Made by a program: the position numbers and the translations under genes | Notes under the pieces: model-generated | Databases searched by the model: none | Seen by the model: the letters and a program-made list of their open reading frames with translations, nothing else | Told to the model about the DNA's origin: nothing | Part shown: positions 1 through 4,956 of the stretch, piece after piece | Layout of the letters: the number at the start of each line of letters is the position of its first letter | How positions within the stretch are numbered: the stretch's first letter is position 1 | NCBI GenBank assembly: GCA_964447525.1 | Contig: CAYUSU010000053.1 | Location: 1 to 5,124 of the forward strand | Origin: JAFGDH01 sp964447525 | Lineage (GTDB): Archaea; Aenigmatarchaeota; Aenigmatarchaeia; QMZP01; QMZT01 | Direction: 5' to 3' | DNA length: 5,124 nucleotides

Positions 1-1433
1 TATGCTTTCGCGAAATAAACCATGTGCTTCGATGGATGTTTGCAATGTACGCACTTCCCCCGTTTGTCGTCGCTTTCGATCAACCGGATGGTTGCAGAGG
101 TGTTCTCCTTTATGACTTCCTCGCAGGATTCCTCTCCGCACCAATGAGCTTTCACTAGCTTCTTTTCATTGATTAGCTTCTTCAGTTCGTCATAGTCCTT
201 CGCTATCTCTATGCTCGATTGGAGGCGTTCCTTAGCCTTCTCAAAAAGGTTCAGCTGTATCTCCTCAAGAAGGGAGTTTACCTTGTTCACCAGAAGCTTC
301 CTTCTTATCGGAATCTTCTCCCCTGTATCTCTTCTTACTCCCATGACCTGCTTGTTTTCGATATCCCTCGGACCTATTTCTATCCTTAACGGAACGCCTT
401 TCATCTCCCACTCGTTGAATTTCCAGCCAGGTGAGCATTCGTCCCTTTCATCCACTTCCACCGAAAAGTCGGAGAGTTCTTTCTTCAGCTTGTTTGCCTC
501 CGCCAGAACCGTCTTCATGTTATCCGTCTTGTAGATTGGAACTATGACTATCTGTATAGGAGCAATCCTTGGTGGAAGGATAAGACCTTTGTCATCACCA
601 TGCGTCATTACCACTGATCCAATCAGACGTGTGGATATTCCCCATGACGTTTGCCATCCGTACTTCTCTTCCTTATCCTTGTCCATGTACTTGATCTTGA
701 AAACCTTGGCGAAGTGCTGTCCCAAGTGGTGGGAAGTTCCCATCTGTAACGCTTTTCCGTCCGGCATGAATGCCTCCAGGGTGTACGTATACATGGCGCC
801 GGGGAATGTCTCGCTTTTCGATTTCTTCCCCATTATCACCGGAACGGCCAGCTGGGTTTCCATCAGCTCTTTGTACTGTTCTGCCCGGAGTTTCGCTTCG
901 TCGGCGGCTTCCTTGTCGGACGCATGGACCGTATGACCTTCCTGCCACAGGAATTCCCTTGTTCTGAGGAAAAGACGTGTAGCCTTGCACTCCCATCTGA
1001 CGATGTTGCACCACTGGTTCATCCGTAACGGAAGATCACGCCATGAGCGGATCCATTTTGAATAAGTATCATAAATTATTGTCTCTGACGTTGGCCGTAA
1101 AGCAAAGCGCTCTTCGCCGTCGTCTTTCTTCTCTATCCATGCCACCTCTGCAGTGAAACCTTCGAAATGTTCTGCCTCCTTCTGGAAGAACGATTCCGGA
1201 ATAAACAACGGGAAATATGCATTTTGTACGCCGGTTTCCTTGATCTTCGCATCGAACCATTTCACTATGTTTTCCCAGATTCGATAAGCGAGGGGCTTGA
1301 TTATCATGCATCCTCCGATAGGAGCGTAATCTGCGAGATCTGCCTTCTGCACGAGCTCGTTGTACCATTCGGAAAAGTTCTCTTCCCTGGTCACTCCGAG
1401 CCCGACCAGTTCTTCCCTGCTCTTGTTTGCCAT
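1..1433 (-). CDS. proS: Prolyl-tRNA synthetase, archaeal/eukaryotic-like type (lacks only the last codon or two)
   Basis: Cytoplasmic class II aminoacyl-tRNA synthetase that charges tRNA-Pro with proline using ATP. Reading back from the ATG at 1433 gives 477 uninterrupted codons plus two bases (TA) at the window edge. The family usually ends in Tyr, so TA is probably a Tyr codon followed by a stop outside the window. Visible landmarks: class II motif 2 around R146-W-E and RTREFLWQEGHT; motif 3 TSWG-STR with R269, followed by HGDDKG (H278-G283) and LPPRIAPIQIVIVP leading into the anticodon-binding domain; a C-terminal zinc site with C432, C437, C461 and C464 (CGEESC and CVHC). The length and the zinc-binding C-terminal extension fit the archaeal type rather than the long bacterial type with an editing insert. 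GGTG lies 5 nt before the ATG as a short Shine-Dalgarno. Codons are rich in AAG/GAG, unlike the A-rich intron genes. It is divergent from the membrane protein gene. Confidence 0.96.
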   Translation of the reverse strand, partial: MANKSREELVGLGVTREENFSEWYNELVQKADLADYAPIGGCMIIKPLAYRIWENIVKWFDAKIKETGVQNAYFPLFIPESFFQKEAEHFEGFTAEVAWIEKKDDGEERFALRPTSETIIYDTYSKWIRSWRDLPLRMNQWCNIVRWECKATRLFLRTREFLWQEGHTVHASDKEAADEAKLRAEQYKELMETQLAVPVIMGKKSKSETFPGAMYTYTLEAFMPDGKALQMGTSHHLGQHFAKVFKIKYMDKDKEEKYGWQTSWGISTRLIGSVVMTHGDDKGLILPPRIAPIQIVIVPIYKTDNMKTVLAEANKLKKELSDFSVEVDERDECSPGWKFNEWEMKGVPLRIEIGPRDIENKQVMGVRRDTGEKIPIRRKLLVNKVNSLLEEIQLNLFEKAKERLQSSIEIAKDYDELKKLINEKKLVKAHWCGEESCEEVIKENTSATIRLIESDDKRGKCVHCKHPSKHMVYFAKA

Positions 1434-1474
1434 ATAAACACCGAAAGACGCCCGAAAGCGAACGTCATGTATAT

Positions 1475-1518
1475 CACTATAATAATTTGTATAGAGGTTT
1501 AGTAAATAAAATAATAAA
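1475..1518 (-). promoter_or_regulatory. Candidate TATA region for proS
   Basis: On the minus strand, 42-85 nt before the proS ATG, there are two A+T-rich candidates for an archaeal TATA box: TTTATTATTTTATTTAC (1518-1502) and TTATTATAG (1484-1476). Either would place transcription start about 25 nt downstream and leave a short G+C-richer leader containing two CTTTCGG copies (1456-1450 and 1447-1441). I cannot choose between the boxes from sequence alone. Confidence 0.35.
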
Positions 1519-1575
1519 AGAGTGACCTGCAGATTTTGTTGTATGGAACACTCTGGATAACTCTGGAAAAGCCAT

Positions 1576-1620
1576 GATTTTTAAATCACAGATCGAATTT
1601 ATGTTTAAACATAATATAAT
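1576..1620 (+). promoter_or_regulatory. Candidate promoter/operator of the membrane protein gene, with a 12-bp palindrome
   Basis: This A+T-rich stretch holds TTTTTAAA (1578-1585, inside the inverted repeat GATTT/AAATC) and then a perfect 12-bp palindrome ATGTTTAAACAT (1601-1612) running into ATAATATAAT (1611-1620). Either A+T block could be the TATA box. The palindrome overlaps or abuts the second one, so it is a plausible operator for a dimeric repressor. A regulatory role is inference. Confidence 0.4.
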
Positions 1621-1680
1621 GCGTATAGTTTACAGTTTAACGTGGCGAATACGATGGTATTTGTCTTAAGGGGTGTTGGG

Positions 1681-2136
1681 ATGGATTTCAAATGGGCTAC
1701 TGTATTAGGAATTATTCTGGCCGTTGTGGTCATATCTGCTGCTTCTTTGGTATGGATGGTTTCCGTTGCGCTGGTAAGTCCGGTGGCAATGGGTCTGGTT
1801 ATTATTCTTTCTCTCGCTTTCGGGTGGATATACTTTGGAAAAAGTGAATCAAATGTAAAATCCGCCGCGGCGCTAGGCATATTCTGGATAATAATAGCAT
1901 TGATAGTCGAAGCGATAGTGATGGTTGGAATGTTCAGACAACTGGACTATTTTATCGTTAACCCTTCCATATACGTTGGATACCTGTTGATCCTCGTATT
2001 CACGGTGGTGTCATTCTTCCTTAGAGCGAAGCTGAAGAAAGGATCATCCACCGCGCAGGGTAAACCGATCGGGAAGGAAACAAAGGAAATAGCAATGAGG
2101 GGGGAGGCGTTATTGGAACCAGCCATAGCCTCCTAG
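1681..2136 (+). CDS. Four-helix integral membrane protein of unknown function
   Basis: I do not recognise this family. From the ATG at 1681 it encodes 151 residues with four strongly hydrophobic segments: residues about 6-28, 33-53, 62-85 and 96-115. The last is followed by a basic stretch (RAKLKK) and a hydrophilic tail of about 35 residues. By the positive-inside rule the tail is probably cytoplasmic. No catalytic motif, cysteine pair or transport signature is visible. I prefer the 1681 start because AGGGGTG (1669-1675) sits 5 nt upstream as a Shine-Dalgarno. In-frame GTG 1642 and ATG 1654 would add 13 or 9 residues, and a leaderless start at 1642 cannot be excluded because the A+T-rich promoter block lies just upstream. 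The gene appears monocistronic, ends in a hairpin/T-tract, and is followed by the rRNA promoter. The open frame and hydrophobic pattern make it a credible gene; a role would be a guess. Confidence 0.8.
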   Translation: MDFKWATVLGIILAVVVISAASLVWMVSVALVSPVAMGLVIILSLAFGWIYFGKSESNVKSAAALGIFWIIIALIVEAIVMVGMFRQLDYFIVNPSIYVGYLLILVFTVVSFFLRAKLKKGSSTAQGKPIGKETKEIAMRGEALLEPAIAS

Positions 2137-2153
2137 GCCCTTTTTTCTTTTTC
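2103..2153 (+). terminator. Hairpin and T-tract terminator after the membrane protein gene
   Basis: GGAGGC (2103-2108) pairs perfectly with GCCTCC (2128-2133), overlapping the end of the gene. It is followed by the T-rich tract TTTTTTCTTTTTC (2141-2153). Oligo-T tracts are the main archaeal termination signal; the 19-nt loop makes the hairpin contribution less certain. This would insulate the membrane gene from the 16S promoter downstream. Confidence 0.65.
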
Positions 2154-2167
2154 TACCCAGAAAAAAA

Positions 2168-2199
2168 CCTTTAAAAAGACATCTTTTTATATATATAAC
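2168..2199 (+). promoter_or_regulatory. 16S rRNA promoter (TATA box, possibly two in tandem)
   Basis: TTTATATATATAA (2186-2198) is close to the ideal archaeal TATA box and lies about 145-155 nt before the mature 16S 5' end, so transcription should begin near 2217-2222. A second TATA-like element, CCTTTAAAAAG (2168-2178), lies just upstream and could be an extra promoter, since rRNA genes often have tandem promoters. This is the strongest promoter-like sequence in the window. Confidence 0.7.
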
Positions 2200-2232
2200 T
2201 TGTTATAGTTAGATAATCTGTATCCGAGATGA

Positions 2233-2322
2233 GAGCTTAATGTCAATTCCTAATGTGGAATATTAAGTTTGAGGTAGGAAAGTGCAAAACCCTTGTTTGA
2301 AGCTTCATATATAGGAGCTTTA
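2233..2322 (+). other. 16S precursor leader with two hairpins
   Basis: Hairpin A: CTTAAT (2236-2241) pairs with ATTAAG (2262-2267) and ATTCC (2246-2250) with GGAAT (2257-2261). A 4-nt bulge GTCA lies on the 5' side only, and further G-U/A-U pairs extend outward to 2233/2270. Hairpin B: AAGCTTC (2300-2306) pairs with GGAGCTT (2314-2320) around the loop ATATATA. These lie in the region removed during 16S maturation. The usual long processing stem would need the 3' flank, which is outside the window, so I cannot identify a leader bulge-helix-bulge site. Confidence 0.5.
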
Positions 2323-2563
2323 TGCGTAACGCCAATACCAAATTCCGGCTGATCCTGCCGGAGGTCATTGCTATCCGGATTTGACTAAGCCATGCTTGTT
2401 CTGGGTTAAACCAGGGCACAGAGCTCAGTAACACGTAGTCAACCTGCCCTTAGACTCGGACGAATCTCGGGAAACTGAGGCTAATGCCGAATAGGCAATA
2501 TATTCTGGAATGATTTATTGTTTAACTAAGGATGGGACTGCGGCTGATTAGGTTGTTGCCAGG

Positions 2564-2603
2564 CTAAAATATCATGACAATCGATTTCGATTGTCTGTTT
2601 TAG
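2564..2603 (+). other. 40-nt hairpin extension of 16S helix 11
   Basis: Where most archaea have a short loop closing h11 (GTTG..GG GTAA.. CC..CAAG), this gene has CTAAAA (2564-2569) pairing with TTTTAG (2598-2603), an internal loop, then GACAATCG (2576-2583) pairing perfectly with CGATTGTC (2588-2595) around ATTT. The flanks TTGCCAGG and CCTGACAA still form the h11 stem. Because the insert continues the helix, a retained expansion hairpin is the simplest reading. Removal as a small intron is possible but less likely. Confidence 0.7.
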
Positions 2604-2994
2604 ACTCCTGACAAGCCGATAATCAGTACGGGCCTTGAGAGAGGATGCCCGGAGATGGATTCTGAGACAAGAATCCAGGTCCTACGGGGTGCAGCAGGCG
2701 CGAAACTTTCCCAATGCACGCAAGTGTGAGGAAGAGATCTGGAGTGTTTTCTCATTTGAGAGGACTTTTGCCAAGTGCAAACAGCTTGGAGAATAAGTGG
2801 TGGGTAATACAGGTGCCAGCCGCCGCGGTAATACCTGAGCCACGAGTGATGACCACGTTTATTGGGCTTAAAGCGTTCGTAGCCGGTTCTGCAAGTTCCT
2901 GGTGAAATCAGCTGGTAAACCAGTTGGCTTGCTGGGAATACTACAGGACTTGGGACCGGGAGAGGTCGAGGGTACTGATAGGGTAGGGGTAAAA

Positions 2995-3042
2995 AGCGAT
3001 TGTTGACTTGGATTAATCTGAATAAGTCAACCTTCCTTACAT
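2995..3042 (+). other. About 48-nt insertion in the 16S h23 '690 loop' (mini-intron or expansion)
   Basis: The archaeal consensus would read GGGGTAAAA directly followed by TCCTATAATCCTATC. Here about 48 nt separate the two halves. The core is a perfect 8-bp hairpin GTTGACTT (3002-3009)/AAGTCAAC (3024-3031), with AAG/CTT and GTAA (2989-2992)/TTAC (3037-3040) pairs possible outside it. Deleting 2995-3042 restores a loop of normal length. The 690 loop faces the P site and is highly conserved, so removal by splicing is attractive. However, the bulges I can draw (CGATT on the 5' strand, CC on the 3' strand) are arranged opposite to a canonical bulge-helix-bulge. Boundaries are uncertain by a few bases. 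Confidence 0.6.
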
Positions 3043-3140
3043 TCCTATAATCCTATCAGGACCACCTGTGGCGAAGGCGCTCGACTAGAACGGATCCGAC
3101 GGTGAGGGACGAAAGCCAGGGGAGCGAACCGAGAGCGGGA

Positions 3141-3179
3141 AGCTTTATAAGCTATTAAATAAAATTATTAACAAGGGGT
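3141..3179 (+). promoter_or_regulatory. Intron-internal TATA-like hairpin and Shine-Dalgarno of the first endonuclease gene
   Basis: AGCTT (3141-3145) and AAGCT (3149-3153) form an inverted repeat around TAT, creating CTTTATAAG, which resembles an archaeal TATA box. Further A+T-rich sequence follows to 3169. A start about 25 nt downstream would fall near 3170-3175, just before AAGGGGT (3173-3179), a Shine-Dalgarno 3 nt from the ATG at 3183. The gene could therefore be transcribed independently of the rRNA. The same bases may instead serve RNA folding. Confidence 0.4.
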
Positions 3180-3182
3180 ACT

Positions 3183-3959
3183 ATGGGGATTAGACAAACT
3201 ATAAAACTTACACCATTCCTTTTATCGGATGGTGGATTATCCCCCAGAGGAAAAGAAAGTTGGACAATATATTTCAGAAACAAAGACTCAGCGACAATTA
3301 AAGAATTTAGGAATATATTGTTTGCATGTACAAAAAGAACGGGACACGTACAAAAAAGAAAAGACGGGACGTACATGGTTAAAATTCATTCAAAAAAACT
3401 GGGTGAAGAACTGTTAAATTTTTCACCATCTTATAGAACGAGTGAATGTAAAAGATATCCAAGATGTCCTGCTTTATACGGAAAAAGAGGTTCATGTAAA
3501 ATTTGTACATACAAAAAACAGAAACCAACTAATTATCCACCTTCACAGTTGCCAAAAATTGTTTTTAAGGACAAAAAAATGGCTAAATATTTCCTTAAAA
3601 TTTATACGACTTGTGATGGTGGAGTTTCAGCAACTCTGAGTAAAACAAAATACCCCTTTTTAATAAAAAAGCTTTTCATATCGGTGAAGCATAGTATCTT
3701 AAGAGATAATCTAATGAAACTCTTAATGGATCTTGGTTTCAAACCAAAGGTCTATTCCGAACAAATAAGATTGATAGGAAATTTTGATCTTACAAAATTT
3801 AACAAAGAGATTAGATTTATCGAAAATAGTAGAATCGGAAAGGATTCAAAAAGACTTCACGGATATGAGAAAAATTTCATCTTGGAAAAAATAATCGAAT
3901 CATATGAAAACCCGAAAAATTTGATGAATTTTCTTTTTGAAAAAAATGGCTTGAACTGA
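3183..3959 (+). CDS. LAGLIDADG homing endonuclease of 16S intron 1 (258 aa)
   Basis: Predicted site-specific DNA endonuclease that would cut intron-less 16S alleles at the h24 site and so drive intron homing. It has two LAGLIDADG-type motifs, as in monomeric enzymes. Motif 1 is near the N-terminus, TPFLLSDGG (residues 10-18), with likely catalytic D16. Motif 2 is AKYFLKIYTTCDGG (134-147), with D145. The motif 1 helix is short and diverges from the consensus. Between the motifs lies a cysteine cluster, C89, C95, C105 and C108 (C-x5-C-x9-C-x2-C), within a Lys/Arg-rich segment, resembling a zinc ribbon; this is presumably structural or DNA-binding. The protein is very basic, as expected for a DNA binder. 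ATG 3183 is supported by AAGGGGT 3 nt upstream. Codons are A-ending (AAA, AAT, ATA), unlike proS, which supports transfer. The gene ends 25 nt before the intron's 3' end, entirely inside the intron. Whether it is still active cannot be told from sequence. Confidence 0.88.
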   Translation: MGIRQTIKLTPFLLSDGGLSPRGKESWTIYFRNKDSATIKEFRNILFACTKRTGHVQKRKDGTYMVKIHSKKLGEELLNFSPSYRTSECKRYPRCPALYGKRGSCKICTYKKQKPTNYPPSQLPKIVFKDKKMAKYFLKIYTTCDGGVSATLSKTKYPFLIKKLFISVKHSILRDNLMKLLMDLGFKPKVYSEQIRLIGNFDLTKFNKEIRFIENSRIGKDSKRLHGYEKNFILEKIIESYENPKNLMNFLFEKNGLN

Positions 3960-4083
3960 TACTTCCTTCTTTTGGGCTTAAATGGGATTAGATACCCCAG
4001 TAGTCCTGGCTGTAAACGATACCCACTAGACATTGGGGATCTTACGTGGGTTTCCAGTGTCGTAGGAAAACCGCTAAGTGGGT

Positions 4084-4115
<32 letters not shown>

Positions 4116-4264
4116 TAAGGGAATTGGCGGGGGAGCACACAAGGGGTGGAGGCTGCGGTTCAATTCGACTCAACGCGGGGAACCTTACCAGAGGCGACAG
4201 CAGAATGAAGGTCAGGTTGAAGTCCTTACCAGACAAGCTGAGAAGTAGTGCATGGCCGTCGTCA

Positions 4265-4898
4265 TTCCACGAGGGCAAACCGGCATCGCATATTCTACTT
4301 TTCCTCCGGAAAAGCAGATAAGGATGCCTCCCGAATTAAGAATCATGAAAATTAAAAATTTTCAGGAAAAACAGGCCAGCTGCTCTGAAAACGATGCCTA
4401 TATTTTAGGATTATTTAAAGCAGACGGGTATACTTGGACAGGAACATTCGGAATAACTAATAAAAATCAGAAAATACTGGAAAAAGCTGATAAAATCCTT
4501 TCAAAATTTGGCCATATAAAATGGAGAAGTGACGAAAAAGGATTTTTCAGGGTTTGTGTAACAAGTAGACCCAGAAAAAGGGAGTTCCTGAAAATAATGA
4601 AAGAAACAGAAGAATCATTAATTAATAACAAATCGATGATTTCGTCATATTTCGCAGGTAAATATGACGGAGACGGTTCTTACTGGAAAAAAGCAAGACT
4701 GAGATTCAAAATAACGTACGGGAAGCCTAAAAATATAAACTTTGATCAAAAACTATTGCTTTCGCTTGGTATTTCAAGTAAAATAAGGAAATACAAAAAT
4801 ACAAATGCATTTGACCTTGAAATATCAAGTGGTGATGCTTTAATATTTTTTGATTTGATAAGAAAAAATTCGATTAAATGTCCTCTTGGAACGATAAA
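4265..4898 (+). mobile_element. 16S intron 2 (near E. coli 1068) with endonuclease gene
   Basis: rRNA stops matching after CATGGCCGTCGTCA (4264) and resumes at GTTCGTGCCGTGA (4899). Joining them gives the archaeal consensus GTCGTCAGTTCGTG. The roughly 634-bp A+T-rich insert is almost all endonuclease coding sequence. Archaeal rRNA introns are known at position 1068. Possible junction pairings are CACGAG (4268-4273) with TTCGTG (4900-4905), and CATGGC (4251-4256) with GCCGTG (4905-4910). The second leaves an asymmetric 5' bulge too large for a canonical bulge-helix-bulge. A local hairpin GAAC (4889-4892)/GTTC (4899-4902) also spans the 3' junction. Boundaries are good to a few bases. Confidence 0.9.
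4298..4314 (+). repeat. Perfect 7-bp hairpin just upstream of the second endonuclease gene
   Basis: CTTTTCC (4298-4304) pairs with GGAAAAG (4308-4314) around the loop TCC, ending 9 nt before ATG 4324. The 5' arm and loop include CCTCC, which resembles the ribosomal anti-Shine-Dalgarno, and the only purine-rich stretch near the start codon is buried in the stem. It may be part of the intron fold or may limit translation; neither is shown. Confidence 0.55.
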
Positions 4899-4911
4899 GT
4901 TCGTGCCGTGA
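4324..4911 (+). CDS. LAGLIDADG homing endonuclease of 16S intron 2 (about 195 aa), stop codon in the rRNA exon
   Basis: Predicted monomeric homing endonuclease targeting intron-less 16S at the 1068 site. From ATG 4324, motif 1 is AYILGLFKADG (residues 25-35, catalytic D34) and motif 2 is SSYFAGKYDGDG (107-118, catalytic D117). The spacing and size match compact enzymes such as I-DmoI. Both motifs are intact, and better conserved than in the intron 1 protein. The start is uncertain: ATG 4345 would give 188 aa, and the frame stays open upstream to ATG 4252 inside the 5' rRNA exon (219 aa). None has a clear Shine-Dalgarno; I chose 4324 because it leaves a normal short N-terminal tail. At the 3' end the frame crosses the splice site: residues Phe-Val-Pro and TGA (4909-4911) are conserved 16S bases. 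An excised linear intron would lack a stop, so expression should come from unspliced precursor or another form of the RNA. Codon use is A+T-biased relative to proS. Confidence 0.88.
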   Translation: MPPELRIMKIKNFQEKQASCSENDAYILGLFKADGYTWTGTFGITNKNQKILEKADKILSKFGHIKWRSDEKGFFRVCVTSRPRKREFLKIMKETEESLINNKSMISSYFAGKYDGDGSYWKKARLRFKITYGKPKNINFDQKLLLSLGISSKIRKYKNTNAFDLEISSGDALIFFDLIRKNSIKCPLGTIKFVP

Positions 4912-4956
4912 GAGCTTGATGTTTTCATGTCATGAAATGCGCCATGTTCCGGTAAA
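4912..4956 (+). other. About 45-nt insertion in the 16S h36 loop (mini-intron or expansion)
   Basis: The consensus would run CCGTGAGGTGTCGTCTTAAG, with h36 as CC/GG closing a GTGA loop. Instead about 45 nt lie between CCGTGA (ends 4911) and GGTGTCGTC (starts 4957; one-base slide possible). The insert contains the inverted repeat TTTCATG (4923-4929)/CATGAAA (4931-4937), realistically a 5-bp stem with a 5-nt loop. The conserved h37 sequence follows directly. It lies only 13 nt downstream of intron 2. No canonical bulge-helix-bulge is visible, so a mini-intron and a retained expansion both remain possible. Confidence 0.6.

Larger units (their letters stand above)
3131..3984 (+). mobile_element. 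16S intron 1 (h24 loop, near E. coli 781-785) with endonuclease gene
   Basis: The conserved rRNA stops after GGGGAGCGAACC (3130) and resumes at GGATTAGATACCCC (3985). Joining the two gives the standard archaeal h24 sequence, and the flanks AGCCAGG and CCTGGCT still pair as the h24 stem. The about 854 bp between are A+T-rich and contain one endonuclease gene that nearly fills the element. Boundaries can slide by 1 nt because a G is shared. Archaeal rRNA introns are known at this site (about 781) and are normally removed by the tRNA-splicing endonuclease at a bulge-helix-bulge and then ligated. I could not draw a convincing bulge-helix-bulge here. AAGCTT (3140-3145) can pair with GGGCTT (3974-3979), including two G-U pairs, and may form the intron base. 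Confidence 0.9.

Noticed and set aside
673..1014. Minus-strand open frame of 113 codons, and shorter plus-strand frames at 211-534, 544-936, 770-967 and 1167-1502
   Set aside because: All lie over proS in other frames and have no recognisable protein character; the proS frame is continuous and fully family-like.
1605..1880. Minus-strand 91-codon frame
   Set aside because: Antisense to the membrane protein gene; no ribosome site or family features.
2714..2905. Open frame within 16S rRNA (also 4124-4321 plus, 4042-4278 minus, 3857-4105 minus and 2243-2434 minus)
   Set aside because: These consist largely of rRNA, or rRNA-flanking, sequence read as protein by chance.
3229..3639. Alternative plus-strand frames inside the first endonuclease gene (3229-3417, 3442-3639) and a minus-strand frame 3155-3376
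   Set aside because: Shadows of the 258-aa endonuclease frame, which holds both LAGLIDADG motifs without a break.
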